Notes: generated by a model not told the origin, from the letters alone. A stretch of 23,696 bases of DNA from YA12-FULL-51-18 sp041665305 (GCA_041665305.1 JBAYJD010000044.1:1-23696); one strand, 5' to 3'. Positions 6,901-13,050 are shown, counted from the first letter of the stretch. A program made the numbers and translations.

Positions 6901-7586
6901 GCAAGCGGGCCGAGCAGGAGCTTCGCGGGTTGCACGGGCGCGCGCTTTCCGCCCAGGAAACGGAGCGCAAGCGCCTTGCCTGCGAACTGCATGACGGCGT
7001 CGGCCAGATCCTTTCCGGAGTCAAATTCAGGCTGGAAGCCCTGCCCGGAGAGATGGCTCTGGGTGGAAAGGCCGCGGCGAAGATCGTTAAGGTGAGCGGA
7101 GCGCTGAGCAGCGCCATCGCGGAGGTCCGCCGGGTTTCGCAGAACCTCATGCCTTCGGAACTTGTCGACCTGGGCCTTGAAGCCGCGCTGCGCACGCTTT
7201 GCCGGGAGTTTAAAGCGCGCGCGGGAGTGCCGGTGACGCTGCATACCGGGGGCGTTCCCACGGATCTGGCGCCTGGGCCCGCGCTGGCGCTTTTTCGCAT
7301 AGCCCAGGAAGCGCTTAATAATACCGTAAAACATTCCAGGGCGGCAACGGCGGCGGTGGACCTCTCCCGTAAAGGGGGGGAACTTGTGCTGACCGTGAGC
7401 GATAACGGTATAGGATTCAGGATCGGGGGCAAACGCCCGCGGCCGGGCCGGGGCATAGGGCTTGAAAGCATGCGCGAGAGGGCTGAATTGGCTGGAGGAT
7501 CCCTGGAGCTTCATTCGACGCCGGGGGCCGGGACCACGCTCAGCGTCCGCATCCCTTTAACGGGCCCGGGAGGAAACGCATTATGA
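3996..7586 (+). CDS. CheB-CheR-PAS-PAS-histidine kinase fusion
   Basis: A giant cytoplasmic signalling protein; numbering counts from the in-frame TTG at 3921. A CheB methylesterase domain spans about 33-215 with the Ser-His-Asp triad S42 (GASAGG), H69 (VPHL) and D161 (SGEGDDGTDG), without the usual receiver domain. A CheR methyltransferase spans about 236-498 with the SAM-binding VPGCSTGEEAYS at 336-347. A Glu/Asn-rich coiled coil follows (about 675-755), then two PAS domains (about 757-875 and 880-995). The C terminus is a NarX-type kinase: HisKA_3 with H1024 in ELHDGVGQ, and an ATPase with N box QEALNN (1129-1134), DNGIGF (1161-1166) and GRGIGL (1177-1182). No chemoreceptor gene is nearby, so a role outside classical chemotaxis is likely. 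The TTG at 3921 overlaps the predicted -10, so GTG 3996 is the better start. Its stop overlaps the next ATG (ATGA): the response regulator there is its likely partner. Confidence 0.93.
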   Translation: MKGTGKLLFPVAAIGASAGGLKAFSDLLGGLPPAPGIAFVIVPHLAPQYKSQLAEILARNTRLPVGEVKNGEKVLPNRIYVLPPNRAMLIKRGALHLSSFGHKSDWRNPIDSFFRSLALDRKKGAIGVLLSGEGDDGTDGLRAIKESGGRTFAQDGATAAHPSMPNSAAAAGFADLVLSPVEIGKRLVSASGVVRFQDRRGPRNKPKGEQTLNGILELLRTAKGVDFELYKQSTLRRRIQRRMTLKRVREPERYFNMLKADPAEVERLYGDILICVTSFFREPDAFKVLKREIYPRILKNRPAGAPVRIWVPGCSTGEEAYSHAINLMEFLGPRAVQIPFQIFATDVNPAVIEKARLGLYPKKIKADVSPERLRRFFLETKDGYRISPVIRERCVFTAKNLLKDPPFINLDLVSCRNLMIYLGPSLQEKVLQIFQYALKPRGILMLGHSETIGDPAGGFSLLDVNIKVFFERTSVSNMPPDFIKFGRFMAPEPGFKDLAQSGELQNKTVQDAPDLQRELESVLPARYVPNGVIINGDLEILRFLGDTSAYLRPAPGKPGMNLRRMSSGELLLELRTAVHMAKRSACAVRKEISAPHAPRAKAGCARIEVLPIKTQPQQDYFLVLFEEIVNAEPVRARTGAVRGSRDSRRVIELKEDLAASGEQLKAIIEEQESNNVKLKVSNEELLSGNEELQSVNEEFETAKEELQSTNEELVTSTEELGDANRVLNLANNDFSNLLANIDIPIVLLGPDLAVRRFTPPAEKALEMSQDKIGRSIADIRLPLRLPNLKQLLLGVIRTGHVQKLEVQGAQGRWHYLFIRPYRTDKSKTERSRIDGAVMALVDIQERKLAERNLLRLATVVLDSNDAVIICDLNDRITAWNKGAQKMYGYSEEDALGMNIRRLMPENKPIRARELVRVAAAQGKKGAPIEARRHTRGGRILDVLLTVTVLRDEKGRPVEVVTTERDITERKRAEQELRGLHGRALSAQETERKRLACELHDGVGQILSGVKFRLEALPGEMALGGKAAAKIVKVSGALSSAIAEVRRVSQNLMPSELVDLGLEAALRTLCREFKARAGVPVTLHTGGVPTDLAPGPALALFRIAQEALNNTVKHSRAATAAVDLSRKGGELVLTVSDNGIGFRIGGKRPRPGRGIGLESMRERAELAGGSLELHSTPGAGTTLSVRIPLTGPGGNAL

Positions 7587-8293
7587 AAAAAAATAACCGG
7601 AGCAAGATAAAAGTATTCCTGGTGGACGATCATCCCTCGGTGCGCGAGGGCGTCCGCTCCTGTCTGGCCGGCCGGGGCCCGTTCCTGGTGGTGGGCGAAG
7701 CGGGCGACGACAAAGAAGCCCTGCGCAAGCTCAGGAAGACCGAGGCCGATATCATCCTTTTGGATATAACCCTTCCTTTTTTGGACGGCGGCGAACTGGC
7801 ACGGCAGGCGCGCAGGGCGGCGCCGGGCGCCAAGATCATCGCTTTCAGCATCCATGGAGACCAGGAGCATGTGGTCCGGATGGCCCGCTGCGGCGTACAC
7901 GGCTATGTGACAAAGGATTCGCCCATAACCAAACTTGTGGAGGCTATCCGGCGCGTTCATGAGGGCGGCCTTTATTTCCCTTCCGAGATGACCGACGCTA
8001 TTCTCGCGCCGAGGACCGTCCCGGCTTCCGACGGGACCGGCAAAACGGCGCTGACAGCGCGCGAGCGGGAAGTGCTTGTCCTTCTGGCCGAAGGCCTGGC
8101 CAACAAAGAGGTCGCGCGAAAACTGGGGATCAGCGTCCGGACCGCAGAGACGCACCGGGAGCACCTTTCGCGCAAGCTTAAGATCACGGCCGTCGCCGGG
8201 CTTACGAAATACGCTATTTCGCACGGCCTCACGCCGCTGGGCTCCCATGCGCAGAAAATCATCCGTAATATCCCCATTCCGCTCCGGGTATAA
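7583..8293 (+). CDS. NarL/FixJ-family response regulator (RR1)
   Basis: This 236-residue regulator has a receiver domain (about 9-125) with acidic pocket D15/D16, phosphoacceptor D61 (ILLDITLP), S89 and K111 (GYVTKD). A LuxR-type helix-turn-helix follows (about 155-217: LTAREREVLVLLAEGLANKEVA, then RTAETHREHLSRKL as recognition helix). It overlaps the kinase stop by ATGA and has an internal GGAGG ribosome binding site. HisKA_3 kinases typically phosphorylate NarL-type regulators, so kinase and RR1 form a natural pair. It acts as a DNA-binding transcription factor. The last ten residues (about 227-236, NIPIPLRV region) have no counterpart in the sister regulator and are encoded by DNA that also forms promoter element E of the next gene. 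Confidence 0.93.
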   Translation: MKKNNRSKIKVFLVDDHPSVREGVRSCLAGRGPFLVVGEAGDDKEALRKLRKTEADIILLDITLPFLDGGELARQARRAAPGAKIIAFSIHGDQEHVVRMARCGVHGYVTKDSPITKLVEAIRRVHEGGLYFPSEMTDAILAPRTVPASDGTGKTALTAREREVLVLLAEGLANKEVARKLGISVRTAETHREHLSRKLKITAVAGLTKYAISHGLTPLGSHAQKIIRNIPIPLRV

Positions 8294-8329
8294 TTCCGTA
8301 TTGGCAGCGTTCCCGGTATGCGGTATGAT
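8263..8329 (+). promoter_or_regulatory. member E of the shared two-box promoter family, upstream of the second response regulator
   Basis: Box 1 is CCGTAATATCCCC (8263-8275; its second half is degraded), box 2 is TTCCGTATTG (8294-8303), and the -10 hexamer is TATGAT (8324-8329), 61 bases from the start of box 1. The gap between boxes is 18 instead of 17. Unlike the other members it also has a good -35 hexamer, TTGGCA (8301-8306), 17 bases before the -10. The element overlaps the last codons and stop of RR1. It also contains GGGTATAATTCCG, which resembles GGGCATAATTCCG of the sister sites. Confidence 0.6.
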
Positions 8330-8331
8330 TA

Positions 8332-8997
8332 ATGCTTGTGAAAAACGATAAATCAAAAACGATCAAGGTTTTCCTGGTAGACGACCACCCGGTCGTGCGC
8401 GAGGGCGTACGGTCCTACCTGTCCGGCCACGCTATTTCCGTGGTGGGTGAAGCGGCCGACGCCCCGGAAGCCGTTCGCAAGATAAAGAAGCTGGCGCCGG
8501 ATGTGATCGTATTGGATATTAACCTGCCTTCGCTTGACGGGGGGGAACTGGCCCGCCGCCTGCGCCGGCTTGTCCCCAAGTCCAGGATCATCGCTTTCAG
8601 CATCCATTCCAGCGAGGAATATGTGGTGCGCATGGCCCGCTGCGGCGTACAGGGGTATGTCATGAAAGACCAGCCGACCGCGGAGCTGCTGGACGCCATA
8701 AGGCAGGTGTCCAACGGCGGACTGCATTTCCCGACAGGCATGGCCGGCGCGATCCTGGCTTGCGCGCCGGAGTCTTCTCCGGGCCGTCCGGACAGCGCCG
8801 CGCTGACGGGCCGGGAGCTGGAGGTGCTGTCCTTGCTCGCGGAAGGGTTCTCCAATAAAGGCGTCGCGGCCAAACTCGGTATCAGCGCCAGGACGGCTGA
8901 AACGCACCGGGAACATTTATCGCACAAGCTTAATATCCTTACGGTAGCCGGGCTCACCAAGTACGCCATCCAGCACGGACTGACTTCCCTCCAATAA
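8332..8997 (+). CDS. NarL/FixJ-family response regulator (RR2), close paralogue of RR1
   Basis: This 221-residue regulator has a receiver domain with D17/D18, phosphoacceptor D62 (IVLDINLP) and K112 (GYVMKD). The C-terminal LuxR helix-turn-helix includes RTAETHREHLSHKL, nearly identical to RR1's recognition helix, so both should read the same DNA site. It begins 38 bases after RR1 on the same strand and has its own promoter element (E). The ATG at 8332 lies two bases after the -10 hexamer and has no ribosome binding site. The in-frame GTG at 8338, near the expected transcription start, could be a leaderless start. RR2 has no kinase of its own next to it unless the truncated sensor that follows feeds it. 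Tandem duplication of RR1 is the likely origin. Confidence 0.9.
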   Translation: MLVKNDKSKTIKVFLVDDHPVVREGVRSYLSGHAISVVGEAADAPEAVRKIKKLAPDVIVLDINLPSLDGGELARRLRRLVPKSRIIAFSIHSSEEYVVRMARCGVQGYVMKDQPTAELLDAIRQVSNGGLHFPTGMAGAILACAPESSPGRPDSAALTGRELEVLSLLAEGFSNKGVAAKLGISARTAETHREHLSHKLNILTVAGLTKYAIQHGLTSLQ

Positions 8998-9003
8998 CAT
9001 TAT

Positions 9004-9027
9004 TGAGCCGGAGCGCCTCAGTTTTTT
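9004..9027 (+). terminator. weak terminator-like sequence after RR2
   Basis: TGAG (9004-9007) can pair with CTCA (9017-9020) around a GC-rich loop, followed by six T (9022-9027). The stem is only four pairs, so termination here is uncertain. Confidence 0.3.
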
Positions 9028-9035
9028 CCCGCCCC

Positions 9036-9051
9036 CGCGTAAAAATACGCG
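9036..9051. repeat. perfect hairpin just upstream of promoter element A
   Basis: CGCGTA (9036-9041) and TACGCG (9046-9051) flank AAAA. It ends four bases before box 1 of element A. It could be a terminator stem without T tract, or part of the regulatory region. No equivalent is seen next to the other five elements. Confidence 0.35.
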
Positions 9052-9054
9052 TGT

Positions 9055-9120
9055 CCGTAATACTACCGGACCCGCAGGGCATAATTCCGGATAGCCGCCG
9101 GAGCGGAGATGGGGTATGCT
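9055..9120 (+). promoter_or_regulatory. member A of the shared two-box promoter family, upstream of the GAF-PAS sensor
   Basis: Box 1 is CCGTAATACTACC (9055-9067), box 2 is TTCCGGATAG (9085-9094), and the -10 hexamer is TATGCT (9115-9120), 60 bases from the start of box 1. The first 40 bases match member B at 36 positions. No -35 hexamer is present at normal spacing. ATG 9149 lies 34 bases after the -10 start. Confidence 0.7.
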
Positions 9121-9148
9121 TATTTATAAGTGAAGAGCGGGAGGCGGG

Positions 9149-10777
9149 ATGAATAGAAATATCGATGACCGGCTGGCAGCGGGCAAAACCAGATCGTCGC
9201 GGATTTCGCGCGAAAAACGGGGCGCGGACCTGAGTTGCTCCCGGGCGGTCGGCGCCGCGGTCAAAGTCCTGGAAGAACTCTACCTGACGGACCCGGATAT
9301 TTCATTGGCACGGATCTCCAGGGCGGTGCTTGGAGAGGCGTGCCGCCTCACCGGCAGCCGATTCGGTTTCGCGGGCTATACGGACCCGCCCACAGGGTGG
9401 CTTATGGCGGCCACTCTTGCCGGCAAGGCGCCGCATAAGCGCCGGATAAAAAGGGGACCTTTCAGCTCTCCCGAATTTAACAGGCTTTGGGGCCGGGTGA
9501 TGAAAGGGAAAAAGCCGCTTGTGATGAATTTTGTGCCCTCGGGCCGCCGTGCCGGCGATAAGCCGCGCGGCCGCGCAAAAATAGCCAAGTTCCTGGGCGT
9601 GCCGGCGATGTCGGGCCGCAAACAGCTGGGGATACTGGCGCTGGCGGACCCGCGTGGAAATTACTCCGCGGCGGAGCTGGCGGCAGCAGGGCAGCTGGCC
9701 CGCGTCTACGCGCTGATCATAAAGCGCAAACTGGCCGAAGACCTCCGGCGCAGCGAGCACGACGGTCTTCTGGCCCTGATCGCCTCCTCGCAGGATATAA
9801 TCTATTCGGCCGACATGGAGGGAAAGATAGTTTACGCAAGCCCGAAAGTAGCGGCTTACGGCTACAGGCCTAAGGAGATCATCGGCCGCAGCATTTTTGA
9901 ATTAGTTCATCCACAGGACCGGGAATTCGTCGTAAAAGCCCTGGCTAAGGCCCGGAAAACCGGCAGGACCCTTCCGATGATCTCCTACAGGCTGCGCAAA
10001 AAAAACGGCGGCTATTTTTCCATGGAACAGAAAAGCGGGATCATCCTGTCGGGAGGCTCCCCGGCTTTGATAACCGGCGTGGTGCGCGATGTCGGGGAAA
10101 AACTCGGAGCCGAGAAACTGCTGCGGGAAAATGAAGCGACGCTGCGCAATATCTTTGAGACTTCAAAAGACGCCATTTTTATAAAGGACCTCTCCGGCCG
10201 CTATATAAAGGTCAATAAAGCCTGCGCCGAGGTTCTTGTTTTAAAGCCTGAAACGGCGCTGGGCAGGACCGACGCCGAAATTTTTCCGCCTGAAACGGCG
10301 CGGGAGTCGGTAAAGGACGACCGGGAGGTGGTCCGCGGCGGGAAAACCATTGTGCGGACTTACGACAGGATCCTGCCTTCCGGCAAGTATTATTTCAACA
10401 CCGTCAAAACGCCCCTGCGCGCCGCCGGCGGTAAAATAACAGGAATACTGGGTGTGACCCGCGATATTACGGACGTCAAGAAAGCGGAGTCCGAACTGGC
10501 CGGGTTCAGGGCCGCCGAGGCCATGAGCAAAGTCGCGCAGCCGCTGGCGCACGACTTCAACAATGCCCTGTCCGTTATTAACGGGCACGCGACGCTTATT
10601 GATGAGGATGTTAACGCCTCCAGCCGGGTAAAAACGGGAATAGTGCAGATAATGAACGCCGTAAAGTGGGCGGCCGAACTGACCTCGCGCTTCCAATACT
10701 TCGCCAGGAACCCGAAGCCGGGGGCCGGAACCGGCAATTTCAGTAATACTACCGAGCCCGCAGGGCATAATTCCTGA
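9149..10777 (+). CDS. GAF-PAS-PAS sensor ending after the HisKA helix (no ATPase domain)
   Basis: The 542-residue protein has a GAF-like domain (about 30-195, with SRFGFAGYTDPPTGWLMAA), a PAS domain (about 204-320) and a second PAS (about 328-445). A dimerisation/phosphoacceptor helix follows with H468 in LAHDFNNALSVINGHATLI. The helical region ends near residue 525 and the protein stops at 542. There is no N, G1 or G2 box of a HATPase_c domain here or in the following DNA, which is promoter and then the BON gene. It could be a phosphorylation-incompetent sensor, a dimerisation partner, or a kinase that lost its 3' end. The last 12 residues (NFSNTTEPAGHNS) are encoded by promoter element B. 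ATG 9149 is preceded by a strong GGGAGGCGGG ribosome binding site. No membrane segment, so cytoplasmic. Confidence 0.88.
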   Translation: MNRNIDDRLAAGKTRSSRISREKRGADLSCSRAVGAAVKVLEELYLTDPDISLARISRAVLGEACRLTGSRFGFAGYTDPPTGWLMAATLAGKAPHKRRIKRGPFSSPEFNRLWGRVMKGKKPLVMNFVPSGRRAGDKPRGRAKIAKFLGVPAMSGRKQLGILALADPRGNYSAAELAAAGQLARVYALIIKRKLAEDLRRSEHDGLLALIASSQDIIYSADMEGKIVYASPKVAAYGYRPKEIIGRSIFELVHPQDREFVVKALAKARKTGRTLPMISYRLRKKNGGYFSMEQKSGIILSGGSPALITGVVRDVGEKLGAEKLLRENEATLRNIFETSKDAIFIKDLSGRYIKVNKACAEVLVLKPETALGRTDAEIFPPETARESVKDDREVVRGGKTIVRTYDRILPSGKYYFNTVKTPLRAAGGKITGILGVTRDITDVKKAESELAGFRAAEAMSKVAQPLAHDFNNALSVINGHATLIDEDVNASSRVKTGIVQIMNAVKWAAELTSRFQYFARNPKPGAGTGNFSNTTEPAGHNS

Positions 10778-10806
10778 TAGATACATGATCGCCTATGGAT
10801 TATAAT
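10741..10806 (+). promoter_or_regulatory. member B of the shared two-box promoter family, upstream of the BON-domain gene
   Basis: Box 1 is CAGTAATACTACC (10741-10753), box 2 is TTCCTGATAG (10771-10780), and the -10 hexamer is TATAAT (10801-10806), 60 bases from the start of box 1. The first 36 bases lie within the last codons of the preceding sensor gene. The ATG of the BON gene is 32 bases after the -10 start. Its near identity with element A suggests recent duplication or strong constraint. Confidence 0.7.
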
Positions 10807-10832
10807 AACAACGACAATAAGGAGAATATGGC

Positions 10833-11591
10833 ATGAAAGCAAAATATTGCATGGTTCTGCTGGCTGTGGCCGCGGTCCTGCCGGCGTTCAATGTCCCCGC
10901 GCGCGCTTCGGAATTGGACAGACGCATAGAATCGGACGCCAGGCAGCTGTATGTGTTCAAGATCTACCTTGCAGGCGATGATATTAAGATCGAGTCCAGG
11001 GACGGCGTAGTAACTTTGACCGGGCTCATCGCCGAGTACTTCCACAGGGCGCTGGCCGAGGTCACCATAAAGGACATCCCCGGCGTCACGGGCGTGGACA
11101 ACAGGCTTGAAGTCAAAGGCTCGTCCCCCACCGCCAACTCCGATGCGTGGCTCCTTAACGAGGTAAAAGCTACGCTCGTGTTCCATAGGAGCGTGAGCGC
11201 CGCCGCGACCGAGGTTTCCGTAAAGGACGGCGTCGTTACCCTGCGCGGCGCCGCGGCAAGCCCGGCGCAAAAGGACCTTACCGCCGAGTATTCGAAGGAT
11301 GTCGAAGGCGTCAAGGATGTGATAAACGAGATGACCGTGGCCGCGGCGCCGGAGAAGAGAGCCCTGACAACGGGGGAAAAGATAGATGATGTCTCCATTT
11401 CCGCCCTGGTCAGGATGGCCCTGCTGCTGCATCACTCTACCAGCGGCCTGTATACTTCAATAGGGGTAAGGCGCGGTGTGGTAACGGTGGACGGCCGGGC
11501 TAAAAATGCGGCGCAAAAAGATCAGGTGACCAAAGTCGTCAAAGACATAAACGGCGTGAAGAAAGTGAAGAACCTGATGACTCTCGAGTAG
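10833..11591 (+). CDS. periplasmic protein with three BON domains (OsmY-like)
   Basis: The 252-residue product has a signal peptide (1-26, cleavage after ARA) and three BON-type repeats, about 28-95, 105-170 and 187-252. Each has the pattern hydrophobic strand, GVVTLTGLI or GVVTLRGAA or GVVTVDGRA, then a helix and a GVxxVxN(x)L/M end (IPGVTGVDNRL, VEGVKDVINEM, INGVKKVKNLM). BON domains bind phospholipid membranes, and OsmY-like proteins protect the envelope during osmotic and other stress. ATG 10833 has AAGGAG eight bases upstream and promoter element B before that. The following lmo0937-type membrane protein and AI-2E-family permease are on the same strand and probably belong to the same stress-type unit. 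Confidence 0.9.
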   Translation: MKAKYCMVLLAVAAVLPAFNVPARASELDRRIESDARQLYVFKIYLAGDDIKIESRDGVVTLTGLIAEYFHRALAEVTIKDIPGVTGVDNRLEVKGSSPTANSDAWLLNEVKATLVFHRSVSAAATEVSVKDGVVTLRGAAASPAQKDLTAEYSKDVEGVKDVINEMTVAAAPEKRALTTGEKIDDVSISALVRMALLLHHSTSGLYTSIGVRRGVVTVDGRAKNAAQKDQVTKVVKDINGVKKVKNLMTLE

Positions 11592-11626
11592 CAACGCCGC
11601 CGGATAACCGCAGTCCGCCGGCTGTG

Positions 11627-11647
11627 CGGCCGCAGGCAAAGCGGCCG
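11627..11647. repeat. GC-rich hairpin between BON and lmo0937-family genes
   Basis: CGGCCGC (11627-11633) and GCGGCCG (11641-11647) flank AGGCAAA. No T tract follows. It may stabilise the BON mRNA 3' end or attenuate read-through into the next small gene. Confidence 0.35.
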
Positions 11648-11669
11648 CCGGTCTTATGAGGAGGATCGT

Positions 11670-11819
11670 ATGTTGTGGACTATCTCCGTAATACTGATAA
11701 TTCTGTGGCTGCTGGGGCTGGTCAGCAGTTACACGATGGGCGGGTTCATCCATATCCTGCTTGTGATCGCGATCATAGTGGTGCTGGTCAGGGTCATTAA
11801 GGGGCGGAAAATAGCGTAG
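11670..11819 (+). CDS. lmo0937-family small membrane protein, 49 aa
   Basis: The ORF is short but clear: ATG 11670 has a strong GAGGAGG ribosome binding site five bases upstream, and TAG is at 11817-11819. The product starts MLWTISVILIILWLLGLVSS, continues with YTMGGFIHILLVIAIIVVLV and ends in a basic RVIKGRKIA. Two membrane segments (about 3-19 and 24-41) joined by a Gly-rich turn (SSYTMGGF) match the lmo0937 family (DUF5670), a 45-60-residue group. Such genes are often found beside BON, CsbD and other stress-type genes; molecular function is not known. The position between the BON gene and the AI-2E permease fits that habit. Confidence 0.88.
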   Translation: MLWTISVILIILWLLGLVSSYTMGGFIHILLVIAIIVVLVRVIKGRKIA

Positions 11820-11826
11820 GGAGCGG

Positions 11827-11854
11827 ACTCCCGCCGGAGAAGACGGGGAGTTTT
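11827..11854 (+). terminator. weak terminator-like hairpin after the lmo0937-family gene
   Basis: ACTCCC (11827-11832) pairs with GGGAGT (11846-11851) and four T (11851-11854) follow. The stem is short, so this would at most reduce transcription into the AI-2E permease gene. Confidence 0.3.
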
Positions 11855-11886
11855 CCGGGAAAATCTGGAGATTAGGAGCGACCGTG

Positions 11887-11952
11887 ATGAAAAAAAGAAA
11901 TATCGTTAAAGGAGCGAAATCCATAAACAATAATCCGATCGTGGCTCCATGA
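11887..11952 (+). CDS. possible 21-residue ORF translationally coupled to the AI-2E permease
   Basis: ATG 11887 is preceded by TAGGAG at a usable distance. It encodes 21 residues beginning MKKRNIVKGAKSI and ends at TGA 11950-11952. That stop overlaps the permease ATG as ATGA. The permease ATG has no ribosome binding site of its own, so the small ORF probably delivers ribosomes to it. Whether the basic peptide has its own role cannot be told. Confidence 0.45.
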   Translation: MKKRNIVKGAKSINNNPIVAP

Positions 11953-12995
11953 CGGAACAAAATTGCTTTCCCAGCGGAACGCGCGTTCTTGCTATAGCGG
12001 CGGCGCTCGTGATCATCATCTGGGGGATCAATCAGGCGCGGTCGGCCCTTGCGTCCTCCCTTGTCGCTGCTTTTCTCGCCGTCCTCGGTATGCCGCTGGT
12101 GCAATGGCTGGAAAAAAAACGCGTTCCGGCCGCCGCGGCGGTATTGATAGCGCTGGCGGGTATGATCGCAGTCCTGCTGGTCTTCGGCGGGCTTGTCGGT
12201 ACTTCGCTCAGCGGTTTTAGCGCGGCCCTGCCTTCATATCAGCAGCGGATGCAGCAGGAAGCCTCGGGGCTCACGGCTCTGCTGGCCGGGAAAGGCATCC
12301 ATGTCACGGACAAGGCGCTGCTCGAATATCTCAATCCGGCGGCGGTGATAAAACTGGCCGTCGACCTGCTCGGCGGACTGGGTTCGGCGCTCGCTAATAT
12401 CATCCTGATCCTGCTCACCGTAATGTTCATTCTGCTCGAAGCCTCAAGTTTTCCCGTCAAGCTGCGCGCCGTTCTCGGCGATCCGCGGCAGGCATTCCCG
12501 GAGTTCGCCAGGTTCGTTAATGATATCCAGCACTACATGCTCGTTAAGACCGGGCTCAGCCTGGCGGCGGGGGGCCTGATCTGGGCGTGGCTGACCATCC
12601 TCGGAGTGGATTCCCCCGTTCTCTGGGGTTTCCTGGCCTTTATCCTCCTGTATATACCTCATGTCGGTTCTATCATCGCGGGCGTTCCGGCGGTATGCCT
12701 TACCCTGGTCCAGTTCGGGCCCGGCCGGGCCGCGCTGGTCGCCGCCGGCTATGTGGCCGTTAATTTTATACTCGGCAATGTGGTCGAACCGAAGCTCATG
12801 GGTTATAAGTTCAACCTGTCCACCCTTATAGTATTCCTCTCGCTGATCTTTTGGGGAAGAACGCTCGGCCTTATAGGCGCGGTCCTGTGCGTGCCGTTCA
12901 CCATGACGCTGAAGTTCGCATGTGAGAACCATAAAAGCACGAGATGGCTCGCCGTACTGCTCGGGCCTGAAATACCGGCGGGCGGCAGTTATTGA
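11949..12995 (+). CDS. AI-2E family transporter (PF01594)
   Basis: This 348-residue inner-membrane protein has about eight hydrophobic segments, including two near residues 16-55 (IAAALVIIIWGINQARSAL and then ALASSLVAAFLAVLGMPLV), one at about 62-90 and several after residue 200. Conserved family signatures are in the C-terminal half: YIPHVGSIIAGVPAVCLTL, then GNVVEPKLMGYKFNLSTLIVFLSLIFWG and LGLIGAVLCVPFTMTLK. Family members include TqsA (autoinducer-2 export) and Na+/H+ antiporters, so the substrate cannot be inferred. It follows the lmo0937-family gene and overlaps a 21-codon ORF by ATGA. The TamA gene begins about 55 bases after its stop. Confidence 0.92.
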   Translation: MTEQNCFPSGTRVLAIAAALVIIIWGINQARSALASSLVAAFLAVLGMPLVQWLEKKRVPAAAAVLIALAGMIAVLLVFGGLVGTSLSGFSAALPSYQQRMQQEASGLTALLAGKGIHVTDKALLEYLNPAAVIKLAVDLLGGLGSALANIILILLTVMFILLEASSFPVKLRAVLGDPRQAFPEFARFVNDIQHYMLVKTGLSLAAGGLIWAWLTILGVDSPVLWGFLAFILLYIPHVGSIIAGVPAVCLTLVQFGPGRAALVAAGYVAVNFILGNVVEPKLMGYKFNLSTLIVFLSLIFWGRTLGLIGAVLCVPFTMTLKFACENHKSTRWLAVLLGPEIPAGGSY

Positions 12996-13050
12996 GCCTC
13001 GCATAAGTAATGTCCGTTGCTTTTCAGGACCTCCCGCGAGAACGGCTTAT

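Noticed and set aside
9080..9085. CATAAT as the -10 hexamer of element A
   Set aside because: The same box occurs 35 bases before a better hexamer in members A, B, C and E, and the start codon distances fit the downstream hexamer. The upstream box looks like part of the activator site.
11686..11696. CCGTAATACTG inside the lmo0937-family gene as a further element copy
   Set aside because: No second box and no -10 at the required spacing; it is explained by the conserved protein sequence WTISVILI.
12922..13050. Longer N terminus for the TamA-like protein
   Set aside because: It overlaps the permease gene by 74 bases and would bury the signal peptide; ATG 13051 fits better.
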